NCBI GenBank assembly: GCA_029783825.1 | Contig: JAREIK010012055.1 | Coordinates: 20,242-84,241 of the forward strand | DNA: 64,000 bases | Source of the DNA: Sapria himalayana | Taxonomy: Eukaryota; Streptophyta; Magnoliopsida; Malpighiales; Rafflesiaceae | Direction of reading: 5' to 3' | In this document: piece by piece, positions 40,193-53,400 of the stretch | Layout: each line of letters opens with the position of its first letter | Position numbering within the stretch: the first letter of the stretch is position 1 | Program-made: the position numbers and the translations under genes | Notes under the pieces: generated by a model | Seen by the model: only the letters and a program-made list of their open reading frames with translations | The model's database searches: none | Told to the model about the DNA's origin: nothing

Positions 40193-42924
40193 TACGGAAA
40201 CTCACGGGACACGGAGATTCGCCACCCTACCCGAAGCCTTGCCCCGAAAGAACCAGGACTGAGAAAATTCGTTGACTTTGACTTTTCCCATCCCATTCTT
40301 TCACGTATTTTTTCTTTTGCGATGGTTCCAAATCTTAAGCAATATCCATCCCTAGAACCGTCCCGTCCTAAAAAACATATACTAGAACCATGAATATATA
40401 TATATATATATATAACATGAAGATGCCACCAATTTTGCCACTGCTTATCCAATTCTGACGCACCTATTGCTGTTCCGAAGAGTTCCAGGCCACCTCACGC
40501 CATTCCAGCCGTTTTCAGTTAGGTCCAACCCTTGTCCGTCGAACTTTTGGTTGCCTCCACCGTGTCTCAGATGCCACCAGCCTTTTGGTTTGTTTTTCTG
40601 ATGAGAATTGAGTGATTAATTATTATTATTATTATTATTATTGTGTCTCAGTCAGTTTTGTTGAATATTGGTGGTGGTTTGTGGTTGGGCCGAATGAGTG
40701 GGTCGGATGTGTTACAGTCAATTTTGTAGAGCTTGCTTGTTTGAAATATTTATATGTATTTATGTTTAACATATCATATTAATTAATGGCAATGTAGATG
40801 GCACAATCCAGCGGTTAATGAAAAATATAATAAATTGAAGATGATCACATCTCAAATGATCAAAGTACTGGTAAATCCAATCATCATCCTTTCACGAATC
40901 CTCCAATTGTTATGGCAGGTTCTTCAATTCCAATTGTAAAAGAAAGTCAAGGTACATCTTAACCTCAAGCTCATAAAAAGTATAAGTCTGCTGTTTGGGA
41001 AACTTATGAGATATTAGTTGATTCAAAGGGAAATGAAATTGGTAGGGCAGCTTGTATATGGTGTAGGAAAGAATACTTGGCAAAAGTGATCAAGGTACTT
41101 CGGGTTTATGGAAATACTTTAGAGAGACTTGTAAGAAATTTCCAGACAAAAAAGAATTAATAGAAGCTCATAAAGGTAAAGACAAGTCACAATCTTTGTT
41201 GAGTTTCACTAAAGGTAATAGTTCAGAGGATAACAAATTAACTTGTTGGTAATTTGATCAAAAACTAGTTAGGGAGGCTTTGGTGAAAATGATGATAAAA
41301 GATGAATTGCCTTTTTGTTTTGTTGAGAGGGATGAGTTTAAAGAGTTTGTGAAGTTAATGTGCCTTAATTTAAATTTTCATCTAGGCACTCTACACTGAG
41401 GGATTGTTTTTATTTGTTCGTTAAGGAAATGAAAAAATTATTTGATAGCATATCATCTCATTGTTGTAGAGTTTCTTTGACTACCGACACTTGGACTAGC
41501 ATTCAAAATTTGTCTTATATATGTTTGATTGTTCATTTCATTGATTCTCAATGGAATATGCATAAAAGATTTTTGAACTTTTGTGTAATTAAAAGTCATT
41601 CCGAAGTTAATATTAGAAATGCTATTGAGTTTTGCATGAATGAATGGGGTTTGAGAAAGTTGATGTGCATTACTGCTGACAATGCATCAAATAATGATGT
41701 TGCAGTTGAACAATTAAAAAAAAAGGCTTGTGAAGAAAAGTGTTGTACCTTTGTGAGGCGAGCATTTTCATATGAGATGGTGTGCTCATATTTTAAAAAT
41801 AATTGTCAGAGATGGCATTGTAGTAGTAGAGGGTGCTATTCAAAAAATTAGAGGCGTGGTGAAATATGTGAGGTGCAGTCCTATAAGATTAGATATGTTT
41901 AAGTTATGTGTTGAAAAAGCATACTTGACTTATGAATCTTCATTGCAATTAGATTGTCCTACAAGATGGAATTCAACTTATATGATGCTACAAACTGATA
42001 TAAATTATTAAAAAGAATTTTAATAAGTTGGGGGACAAAGACAAAAGTTATTTGAAGGACTTTGGTTCAAAACTTCCAACTGAGATAGACTGAACAAATG
42101 CCAAAATTTTGGCTCGTTTCTTGTAAACTTTTTATAAGGTAACATTTAAAATTCTCTGGCTCATAATATTCTACCTCTAGTGTTTATTTTCCTGAGATTA
42201 TTCGAATTTCGAAAAAAATTGAGCTTTGTAAAAATAGTAGAGATACAATGGTGTCTGAAATGGGTATGAAAATGAGGCATAAATTCAACAAATATTGGGA
42301 TTCTCTTCAATCAACAAATATTTTGCTTTTTGTAGCAATAGTGTTGGATCCTAGATATAAGCTCAAATATCTCAAGGTTAAGTACACTTAGCATTATGGA
42401 GAGGTATTGGCTATAAATTTGGTGAAAAAGGTTATAAATGCTTTAAATGAGATATGGGATGATTATAAAGATTTAAATGAAGATGAATCAAAAGAAGATG
42501 ATTTCACTTCTACTGTGTTGAAGAAAAATGATGATTTCTTTGTTGGTAGTGATACTTATGTTGATGATTTTTGTTGAATTGCAGAAAGAACAGGAAGTTG
42601 CAGCTTTGGAAGATTTGGATAGGTACTTGGAGGACAAACTTGAAAAATATAGAATTGATTTTGATCTTCTAAACTGGTGGAAGCTAAATGAGGTTTGGTA
42701 TCCTTCGTTCGCAAATGTTGCAAGGGATATATTGGCTATCCAAGCATCTACTGTGGCCTAAGAATCTACATTTAGCAGTAGGGGGAGAACTTTAGATAAA
42801 TTTAGAAGTTCTTTAACACCTCTTACAGCTGAAGTTCTCATATGTCTACAAGATTGGTTGAGAAGCTCAAACAAACCTATTGAAATTGAAGAATTATTTC
42901 AAGACCTTGATGATAATGAATCAG

Positions 42925-43414
42925 GTTACTATACAAATCTTGTGAATTTTAATTTCACTTTTACTTATTTTATTCATTCAATTTAATAAAAATATGGTTC
43001 AATTATAGGTGTCAACCGTGCCGGGCCGGCCCGGCCCTGCACGGGGCACGGCATGGTTCAGCCGTGCCTGGGTCAGCCCGGCACGGAAAAAATCCATGCC
43101 CGGGCCCGTGCCGTGCCCGGCTTTGGCACGGTTCGGCCCCTGGCACGGCAAACCGGCACGGCAAACCGCATGCCTCCCCTCCCGCAAAAAAAGACCGCGG
43201 GTCGGGTCAAATTCGACCCGACCCGTGGTCCCCGTTTCCCGAACCGCTCGGGCAGGTTTGCCCGAGCGGGCCAGGTGAGGCATTGCACGGCCCGTCATGC
43301 CTGCGGGCCGTGCCGGGCCCGGTTTTTTTAAACCGGGCCCGGCCCGTTTAAAAACGGGCCATGCCGTGCTGGGCCGGCCCGTTTGACACCTCTAGGTTCA
43401 ATTACAATTTTCAG
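42925..43414 (+). other. Inferred last intron of the hAT-2 transposase pseudogene
   Basis: Donor GTTACT at 42925-42930 after ...GAATCAG, and acceptor ACAATTTTCAG ending at 43414. Joining the flanks keeps one frame (ESEGSQDP) that ends at TGA 43471-43473 with QLNLE. About 390 of the 490 intron bases are the nested element, so the original intron was about 90 bases. Confidence 0.6.
43004..43394. mobile_element. Nested 391-bp GC-rich non-autonomous hAT element
   Basis: Flanked by an 8-bp duplication, GGTTCAAT, at 42996-43003 and 43395-43402. Terminal repeats are TATAGGTGTCAACCG (left) and TAGAGGTGTCAAACG (right, - strand), followed by GGGCCGGCCC on both sides. The interior is dominated by repeated CCGTGCCGGG and GGCACGG words and is strikingly GC-rich beside DNA that is nearly all A/T. 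There is no room for a transposase; the open frames of 70-100 codons on both strands here come from the absence of A/T-rich stop codons. It is a miniature-type element mobilised in trans. Confidence 0.92.
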
Positions 43415-44298
43415 AGGGGTCACAAGATCCAAATATTCTTCCAACTATAGTTGGCCAACTAAATTTGGAATGAGTGTATTAAATTTTATAAGGTAATATT
43501 TTGTTTTTTTATTACTCTTTCATCTTAGAAATTTATGTCTATGTGATTAACATGTTTTCATCTTTAGTTGTCCTTCTATAGTCGAGGAAGAAAAGGGAGG
43601 AGTTGTAGAAGAGATAATTAATTGGGTTTGGATTTTCATTGCTTTTCCGTGACTGTCCTTTGAAATGATTATTATCATGGTTATAATTAGTTGTATTTTT
43701 TTGTTATATTAAGCTGCTTAATTTTAGCAATAACTTAAGTAGTAATTACTGCTACCAATGTTTGTGGTAATCTTTAGCTATTCCTTAATATTTTAAGTAA
43801 TTGTTTAAAAAATGTAGTATTGCTATTATGGTTAACTTTCACTCGGTTGAACAAAGCCAACTTGTGAAAAAACAAAGAACCAAATTAAGCACACAACTCG
43901 GTCCCGTTCTATTTAACATTTCTATCTTTTTTTGCACATCAAAGCTTTTGACAAGGTAATGGAACTCGTTTGCAGTATTCAGCCTATTTGACAAAATAAA
44001 ATTGGCTCAATTTGAGTTAGAAAGATACATAACTAAGGAATGATAAATGGTACAACAAAAGGTTTCGACATGAACTAGCTTGGCCGGTTTAAGAAAATAA
44101 ATAGAAAAAAATGTCCGAACTATGTTCCATCTCGGAACCGTTTTCTCCTACCCAAAATACCCGATCTCCATCCCATCCCATCCTGATATTTTCAACCTAT
44201 GGGATGGGTTTGGATCTTCAAAAATAAAAATCTACGAACTGTGGGAAGGGACTGGAGATTTATAATCCTAATCCCGTCCCGTCCCATGAGCACCCCTA

Positions 44299-45945
44299 GC
44301 ATTTAGTGGTTTATAGGTTTTATTTAAAAAATAAAATAACAAAAAATTTATTTTTATTATTTTTTGATATTTTAAAAGGTTATAACCTTTGAAAATATAA
44401 TAATTTTTTAAATTTTTTCGAATGTGAATACAATATTTAGTTATACTAATTATTATATTTATATATTATATAAATTCAATATAAATAATTTTATTGATAA
44501 ATATTCTAAAATTAATCAAAAAATAACTTAATAATCCATTAATAATAAGATAGATATTAATTAAAATATAATTATAAAACATAAAATGATTCAGAAGCAA
44601 AGAAAAATATATTACTATATAATAATTTTTTGTTTTAGAATTTTTTTTTCTTTTAATAAGTTTATCTTTGATGAAAAAAAATTTATATAAATTATATTTG
44701 GCTAACTCATAATTTATTTGGTAATTAATATTTATATATAAATAAACAAATAAATAATTAAAATGAATATTTATAATTATAATTAAAAAATGAAATTTAT
44801 TATATATTATTTATTATTTAGGGATACTGATTTAATTTAAATTAAATCCGTCTCACTAATAATTTATTTTGTAATTAATATTTCTATAAAAATAAACTGA
44901 TAAATAATTAAAATATAAATTTAAAATTATACTGAATAAAAATTAAAATGAGATTTAAGATTTATTATTTATGTATACCAGTTTAATGTTTAAGTATTTA
45001 AATGTTTTTTCGTTAGAAGTTTAGTGATTTATGTTTTTAGGCTTTTAGTGGTTTATAGGTTTTATATAAAAAAATAAAATAACAAAAAAAATTTATATAA
45101 TTTTTAATTATTATTATAGGCTATAACCTTAGAAAATATAATAATATTTATAATTTTTTGAAATGTGAATACAATATTTAGTTATAATAATATTATATAT
45201 CATATAAATTCAATATAAACAATTTTATTGATAGATAATATAATAATGATCAAAAATTAAAATAATAAACTATTAATAAAAAGATAGATATTAATTAAAA
45301 AATATTTACAAAACCCAAATTGATTCAAAATTAAAGTAAAATATATTACTGAATAATAATTCTTAATTTTTAAATTTTTACTTTGTTTAGAACGGTATAT
45401 TTTTTTTATTGGAAATAAATTAATTAAATTATATTTGTTGCACTCATACTTTATTTTGTAATAAATATTTCAATAAAAATAAACTAATAAATAATTAAAA
45501 TGAATATTTAAAATTATAATAAATAAAAATAAAAATTAGATTTATTAATTATTAAGTAGTATATAGATGTTTAATGGTTTAGGTATTTAGGCATTACGGG
45601 GTTTCAGAGTTTACTGATTTAACTGTGTATGCATTTAGTGGTTTATAGGTTTTATTTATGAAAAAAAATAAAAAAAATATTTTTATTATTTTTTGATATT
45701 TTCAAAGATTATAACCTTTGAAAATATAATAATATTTAAATTTTATTCAAAAGTGAATAAATATTTATTTATAATAATCATAATAATTATGAAAAATATA
45801 AATTCGATATAAATAATTTTATTGATAGATATTCTAATAATTATCAAAAAATAAATTAAAAATCTATTATGAATAAGATTGATATTACTTAAAATATAAT
45901 ATCAAAACCTAAAATGATTCAAAAGCAAAGCAAAATATATTACTT
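44299..45945 (-). repeat. Satellite array, - orientation, right of hAT-2
   Basis: Continues the interrupted monomer after the target duplication (GCATTTAGTGGTTTATAGG). Palindromic cores near 44378 and 45712. It ends at about 45945 in the body of a monomer. Confidence 0.85.
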
Positions 45946-48032
45946 AATAATTCATAAACCTTGTAATGCCAAAATACATAAACCATTAAACTGCTATATA
46001 CTACTTAATAATTAATAAATCTAGTTTTTAATTCTATTTATTATTATTTTAAATATTCATTTTAATTATTTATTAGTTTATTTTTATAAAAATATTTATT
46101 ACAAAATAAATTATGAGTGTGACAAATATAATTTAAAAAATATATATGCTTATAAAAGAAGTAAAAATTTAAAAATTAAAAATTGTTATCTAGAAATATA
46201 TTTTACAATAATTTTGAATCAATTTGGGTTTTGTAATTTTTTTTAATTAATATCTATCTTAATATCAATAGTTTATAAATTTAATTTTGATCATTATTAT
46301 AATATATATCAATAAAATTGTTTATTGAATTTATATGATATATAAATATTAATATTATTATAACTAAGTATTGTATTCACATTTCAAAAATTTTAAATAT
46401 TTCTATATTTACAAAGGTTATAACCTATGAAAATGACAAAAAATTATAGCAAATTTTTATGATATTTTATATTTTAAAATAAAACGTATAAACCATTAAA
46501 AGGCTAAAAACATAAATCGCTAAAATCCTAAATGAAAAAATCTCTAAATACTTAAACCATTAAACTGGTATACAGTAATAATAAATCATAAATCTCATTT
46601 TAAATTTTATTCAGTATAATTTTAAATTTTTATTTTAATTATTTATCAGTTTATTTTTATAGAAAAATTAATTAAAAAATAAATTATTAGTGAGACAAAT
46701 CTAATTTAAATTAAAATAGTATCACTAAATAATAAATAATAAATCTCATTTTTTTTCATTATAATTATAAATATTCATTTAAATTATTTATTTGTTTATT
46801 TATATATAAATATTAATTACAAAATAAATTGAGCTAGACAAAAAAAATTTATATAAATTATTTTTCATCAAAAAAGTATAGATAAACTTTTTAAAAGAAA
46901 AAAAACTTTCAAAACAAAAAATTATTAAAAAGTAATATATTTTACTTTGCTTCTGAATCATTTTAGGTTTAATAATTATATTTTAATTAATATCTATCTT
47001 ATTAATAATAGATTATTAATTTATTTTTTAATAATTATTATATTTTTAAAGGTTATCATCTTAGAAAATGAGATAAAATCACAAAAATAAATTTTTTGTT
47101 ATTTAATTATTAATATAAAACCTATAAACTAGTAAATGCCTAAATGGTTAAATCATTAAACTCCTAAACCCCAAAACCCCAAAACTCTTAAACACTTAAA
47201 CAATTAAACCATCTTTAAAGGTTACAAAGTATTTATAAATAATATATAAATATCTATCAATAAATAATAGTTTATTAACTGATTTTTTGATCATTATATA
47301 TTTATATTTATATTTAGTTTATTAATATCTATCAATAAAATTCTTTATTTTTAATTTACATGATATATAATTATTATGTTTATTATAACTAAATATTGTA
47401 TTCATATTTGAAAAAAATTTAAAAATTATTATATTTATAAATGTTATAACCTGCAAAATTGATAAAAAATTTCAAAAATAGTTTTTTTGTTATTTCATTA
47501 TTTAAATTAAATATATAAACTACTAAATGCCTAAACACTTAAATCATTAAACTCCTAAATTCTTAAATACTTAAACCATTAAACCGGTATACCCTAAATA
47601 ATTAATCATAAATCTCATTTTTATTGGTATTCATTTTATTTTTATATTCATTTTAATTATTATTAGTTTATTTTTATAGAAATATTAATTGCAAAATAAA
47701 ATTATGAATGAGACAAATATAAATAGATATATTTTAATTAATATCTAACTTATTAATAATAGTTCATTAATCTATTTTATGATCAGTATTATAATATCGA
47801 TCAGCAAAATTATTTATATTGAATTTACATGATATTTAATTTTTATGATTATTATAATTAAATATTGTATTAACATTTGAAAAAAAAATTAAAAATTATC
47901 ATATTTTCAATGGTTATAACCTTGAAAATGAGAAAAAATCATAAAAATATTTTTTTTTGTTATTTATTTATTTAAATAAAACCTATAAACCACAAAATAC
48001 CTAAATACTTAAATTACTAAACTCTTAAACCC
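45946..48032 (+). repeat. Satellite array, + orientation, before composite copy D
   Basis: Opens with an Ma-type module (CTTGTAATGCC) and goes on with Mb (near 46500-46570), an extra half-module (AATCTAATTTAAATTAAA near 46700) and the hairpin-type monomer (47187-47236). The series parallels 2610-4650 and 20320-23619, both on the approach to a composite unit. Confidence 0.85.
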
Positions 48033-49324
48033 AGATACTGCTGCACCACAGACTCATAACGACGAACCACAGTACACACGTGCACATATTCTTGTCAATT
48101 TTGGTGTAGTATTTAGAGGGGCCAGCAAGTCCTAGAAGCAGCAAGAAGTATGGGCCACCAGCTTGTAGAGGGCAGCACAAGTAGGCCGGGATGATAACAT
48201 TCAGAAAATTGACCAGACCGAGCAAAGTGGCCAGGAGTAAACCCAGGAGTAGATAGGAGTGGGTTCCACTAGCCCTATTAGGCTGCATAGAGGGCCACCC
48301 AACCGTCGCCTTACAGGAGTAGCGGGCAATCCATGATTATTTAGAGAGCGGGCAAAATCCGAAGCATCACCAAGTAGGGCTAGTAAGCAATGGAGTCCAG
48401 ACCAGCCACACGGGACCGAAAGATTCAAACATGTAGTTTATATTTATAGTCTTATTTGTATTTTGGACTTTGTATGCACCATGTACTTGTAGAGACGGAT
48501 CATGACATACTCACACACACAATCTTGTCTGTTCTCTATGTAGCATGCAATGAATGCAACTGGACCCATGAGTATCTCTAAGTCGGGCCCGCTATGCATT
48601 TTGTAAATACACATTAGGTGATGCTATAGTCCTGGGAGCAGAAGTCCCATCTTTATAGTAATTTGTAATTTTACTTGTATTCTAGCTTGGTTGTACACGT
48701 AGATAATTAGACTATGAGATGGACCTCATTACACATGCCTACCGATGCATGCATATTTTTTGATATTTTGTCGGTGCAACATACATCCACTTCATGGAGC
48801 TCGAGGAGGAAGCATTCTAACCTAGAAGATACTTTTTTGAGGATCATTGGAGCAAAAGAATGTGGAATTCAGAGGTGAGAATGAATTGACAAATGCCGTA
48901 GATATGGACTTCTGGATTTATGGGTATTCAATTTTACATGTATTCCATTACATAGCAATGACATAGGCAAATGCTTGATGCTGCATCTCACACACATGCA
49001 CAATCTTATATTTGCATAGTTTTAATATGGTGCATCATTAAGATTCCTCTAAAAGGCTTGGACAGATTCGAATGGAAAGGATGCAGTGCGCATAATGACT
49101 CAATGCCAACTCTGAAGTCCGAGAATGCCAGGTGATTTTAGTTGTATTCGTATGCTTGGAAATTTTAGGCATTAGGTTTTTTTTATGTATTTTATGCATA
49201 GAATCATTAAGGTGCATAAGATTTGGTGGGCTGGCCTAAATTAGTCAGCTTTTTAGTTTCTTGTAAGTTGTGTGCCTAAATGTTAAATAAAGTGTGTATT
49301 TTCCAAAAAAAAACAAAAAAAAAA
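48033..49324 (+). mobile_element. Retroposon-like half of composite unit D
   Basis: Counterpart of 23620-24900, ending in AATAAA and two A runs separated by a C. The source RNA is unknown. Confidence 0.5.
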
Positions 49325-50497
49325 CTATAATCCCTAAACTTTAAATCCTAAACCTTAAACCATAAACTATAACCCTAACCCATAAACCCTAAATTCTAAA
49401 TCTCATGTTTTTCATTTTATAATCAAATGACTAAGTGTTAAATTTAAAAATCAAATTCACAACTTTTAGGAATGTCACAGATTTATCTTTTTGTATGTAA
49501 CACAAAGTCATGACTCAAGGGGTCAGTTATGGATTCAGTCTCTTTCTTGCTTTAGATTATTGTAGCATTAGCAATCGTCATAATTGTTTATTTTGTCTCT
49601 AGAACAAAAAATCATATCGATGAAAATATGCCAGAACTTGTGTCTCTCTGTTGAATATATTTTTATGGCACTAAGAATAATCATGAATACATCTTTAATC
49701 ACTATAATACTGGGTCATAGTATTGGATATGGCCATAGCTTGTGCATTTTATTTTTATATTGCAAAGTCATTGCACTAGGAATTATTGTAACTTCGGATA
49801 TTCATCACGTGCAAAAGTCATGGCCCTAGAAATAGTTAAAGCTAGAGTACTAATCTTTATAACTTTTTATAGCTAAAATTCTTGGGATTGGAAATATCAC
49901 TATGGCTTTTTCCTTTGATTTGTTACCTCAAGTGTCAATATGCAAGACTAATATTTTGAGTAATGATTAAAACTTTTCATACATTTGAATATGATTCAGT
50001 TACACATTTTTGGGTATTGTGAGCTTGTATACATAACTCATTTAATATAAAAAAAAGAAATGATACTTTACATATCCATGAGGAAATAAAAAAGGGGCTT
50101 ATACATGCCAATAAAATAAATTTTTTGATTCTTGATTGAAAGAGAGCCCAACTTCTTGCCCTGCTCAAACTGTCCTGAGGCAAGTTTATTCTAATAGGTT
50201 GCAAGGTCGTTATTTTTTTGCAGGTGAACTATGTTTTTAAAAAAATTTTTTGAGTGTGTGCATGAGAGATATTTTAGAAGAAATTATATAATCAATATAA
50301 CTAGCAACCTCGACAACAAGCTATTTCAACACATAGAGGTACAACTTTGGTTTAGTCTGTTAGCGTACATTAGTCAAATACCTTTGATAGACCAGTGATT
50401 CAACATCAAATATGATGACAAATAATAGAGATAAAGTAAAAGCTCCTATTATTTTTGTTAGAGCTTTAGCAATCATTCTAGAGTTGAGAGAGGAACA
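48033..50497 (+). repeat. Composite unit copy D (complete)
   Basis: Same layout as copy C: start AGATACTGCTGCACCACAGA, AATAAA 49286-49291, A-rich tract 49305-49324, telomere-like tract 49326-49394, second half to 50497 (GAGAGAGGAAC). Length is about 2465 bases, almost equal to C. An antisense frame at 48201-48428 corresponds to 7230-7457 of copy B (shared GLPATPV, RRLGG, YSWVYS) but starts at TTG and is broken in copy C. The satellite after it matches that beside copy B and remnant E. Confidence 0.88.
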
Positions 50498-53400
50498 AAA
50501 TAAATTATTTTAATTATTCAGTATAATTTAAATTTTTATTTTATTTATTTATCAATTTATTTTATTAAATATTAAATACAAAATAAATTATTATTGAGAC
50601 GGATATAATTTTTATTAAACCGGTATATCCTAAATAATAAAGAATAAATCTCATTTTTTTCCATTTTAATTTTAAATATTAAAATTTAATTATTTATTTG
50701 TTTATTTTTATATAAATATTAATGACAAAATAAATTAGAGTTACACAAATATAATTTATATAAATTATTTTTCATCAAAATAATATAGATAACCTTTTTA
50801 AAAGCAAAAAAAAATTTCAAAACAAAAAATTATTATATAGTAATATATTTTGTTTTGCTTCTGAATCATTTTAGGTTTTGTAAATATATTTTAATTCATA
50901 TCTATCTTATTAATAAAAGATTATTAAGTTATTTTTTCATCATTATTAGAATATTTATCAATAAAAATGTTTATATTGAATTTATATGATATATAAATAT
51001 AATGATTATTATAACTAAATATTGTATCACTTTTGAAAAAAATTTTAAAATTATTATATTTTCAAAGGTTATAACCTTTGAAAATGTGAAAAAAAAATTT
51101 TTTGTTATTTCATTTTTTAAATAAAAAATATAGATCATTAAATGCTTACTTACTTAAATCAGTAAGCTCATAAATCCCGAAACCCCTAAATACAAAAACC
51201 TTTTAACAGCTATATACTACATAATAAATAATAAATCTCTTTTTTATTTTTATTTATTATAATTTTAAATATTCATTTTAATTATTTAATGTTTAATTTT
51301 TTTGAAAAATTAATTACAAAATATATTTCAAGTGAGACAAATATTATTTAAATAATTTATTTTAATAAAAAAAATATAAGCTCATAAAAAGAAGGAAATT
51401 TTTAAAAATTTAATATTATTATTTAGTAATATATTTTGATTTGATTTTGAATCATTTTGTGTTATTTAAATATAATTTAATTAATATTAATATTATTAAT
51501 AATAGTTTATTAATTTAATTTTTGATCATTATTATGATATCTATCATTAAAATTATTTATATCGAATTTATATGATATATAATTAGTAAGATTAATATAA
51601 TTATACATGGTATTCACATTTCAAAAAATTTTAAATATTATTTTATTTTCAAAGGCTAAAACCTTTGAAAATCAGAAAAAATCAAAAATAGAATTTTAAA
51701 TTTTTTTTATCTAAATAAAACCTATAAACCACTAAATAATCATACCATTAAACTGGCATACCATATATAATAAATCATATATCTCATTTTAATTTGTATT
51801 CATTATGATTTTAAATATTCATTTTAATTATTTATTAGTTATTTTTTATAGAAATATCAATCACAAAATAAATAATGAGTGAGACAAATATAATTTTAAT
51901 AATTTTATTTTTAATCAAAAAAAAATAAGCTTATATAAACAAGTAAAAATTTAAAAACAAAAAAATATTATTTAGTAATATATTTTACTTTGATTTTGAA
52001 TCATTATATATAGGTTTTGCAATTATATTTTAATTGCGATCAATCTTATTAATAATAGTTTATTAATTTATTATTTGATCATTTTTATAATATCAAACAA
52101 TAAAATTACTTATATTCAATTAAAATGCCTTATAATTATTAAGTTATTATAACTAGATATTATATTTACATTTGAAAAAAATTTAAAAAATATTATATTT
52201 TCTAAGGTTATAACCTTCAAAAATGATAAAAAATTATAAAAAGAATTTTTTATTATTTTATTATTTAAATAAAACTTATAAACCACTAAATGACTAAACA
52301 TTTAAATCTCTAGAATCCTAAACCCCAAAACCCCCGAAATACTTGAACCATTAAAACTATTTAACCTAAATAATAAATATTAAATCTCATTTTTTTTGTA
52401 TTCTTTATAATTTTAAATATTCATTTTAATTATATTTTAGTTTATTTTTATAGAAATATTAATTACAAAATAAATAATGAGTGAGACAGATATAATTTAA
52501 ATAAATTATTTTTATGGAAAAAAAATAAGCTTTTAAAAATAAACAAAATTTCAAAAATTTAAAATTTTATTTTGTAATATAATTTACTTTGATTTTGAAT
52601 TATTTTAGGTTATGCAAATATATTTTAATTAAAATCTATTTTATTAATAATAGTTTATTAATTTATTTTTTGATCATTATTATAATATATATTAATACAT
52701 TTTTTTATATTGAATCTACAACAAATATAATTATTAAAATTATTATAACTAAGTATTGTATTCATATTTTAGAACTATTAAAAAATTATTATATTTTTAA
52801 AGGTTATAACCATTGAAAATCACGAAAATTCATAAAAATAAATTTATTGTTATTTCATTGATTAAATAAAACCTATAAATAGGAAAATGTGTAAACATAT
52901 AAATCAATAAACTCCTTAACACCAAAACCACAAAAAACTTAAACAATTAAATAATTATACCCTAAATAATAAATAATAAATCTCATTTTTTTAGTATTGA
53001 TTATAATTTTAAATATACATTTTAATTATTTATTAATTTAATTTGATAGAAATATGAATTAGAAAATAAATTATTTGTGAGACAAATATAATTTAAATAA
53101 TTTATTTTTATTCAAAAAATATATTGGCTTATAAATGGATACAAAAATTTAAACTTAAAAATTAATATTTAGTAAAATATTTCACTTTGATTTTGAGTCA
53201 TTTTAGGTTTTGCAAATATATTTTAAACAATATTTATCTTATTAATAATTGGTTATTACTTTTTTATGATTATTATTATAATAAATATCAATAAATAAAA
53301 TAGTTTATATTTAATTTATATTATATATTATTATTATGATTATTATAACTTCATATTGTATTCACTTTTCAAAAAAAATTAAAAAATTATTATATTTTCT

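Larger units (their letters stand above)
40798..43473 (+). pseudogene. hAT transposase pseudogene (BED finger to hAT dimerisation domain)
   Basis: The start chosen is ATG at 40798 (MAQSS). Domains can be followed across broken frames: BED zinc finger near 40965-41130 (AACIWCRKEY, then FRETC), a linker with MMIKDELPFCFVERDEF near 41290, the RNase H-like catalytic region near 41380-42010 (TTDTWTSIQN, ITADNASNND, RWCAHILKIIVRDG, LDCPTRWNSTYMML), a middle region near 42240-42400 (FNKYWDS, VLDPRYKLKY) and the C-terminal hAT dimerisation domain near 42590-42860 (NWWKLNEVWYP, ARDILAIQAS, FRSSLTPLTAE). A last intron is inferred at 42925-43414, giving a short final exon that stops at 43471-43473. Lesions include stops after MAQSSG, in the leader, after KLTCW, before the catalytic region, within the middle region and at TVA in the dimerisation domain, plus frameshifts near 41081, 41347 and 41725. 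The protein family is that of plant RICESLEEPER-like transposases. It cannot be expressed as a full protein. Confidence 0.9.
40193..44298 (+). mobile_element. Full-length hAT-family DNA transposon (hAT-2), 4.1 kb
   Basis: The element is bounded by an 8-bp duplication, GCATTTAG, at 40185-40192 and 44299-44306, the size typical of hAT elements. The left end reads TACGGAAACTCACGGGAC and the right end, on the - strand, TAGGGGTGCTCATGGGAC; they match at most positions. The homologous left end of hAT-1 (TAGGGCTTCTCAAGGGAC) shows that the terminal repeat was once better. Inside are subterminal GGGAC-rich sequence, a (TA)n tract at 40393-40414, a (TTA)n tract near 40616-40642, a decayed transposase gene and a nested small hAT element. 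It is much more GC-rich than the satellite. It is non-autonomous because the transposase is broken. Confidence 0.93.

Noticed and set aside
43009..43351. Overlapping Arg/Pro/Gly-rich frames of 70-100 codons on both strands
   Set aside because: They lie wholly in the nested GC-rich element, where stop codons are rare by composition. No domain or conserved start is present.
48033..50497. Composite unit as an LTR retrotransposon or solo LTR
   Set aside because: No TG...CA ends, no target-site duplication and no primer-binding or polypurine sites; copies share satellite flanks instead.
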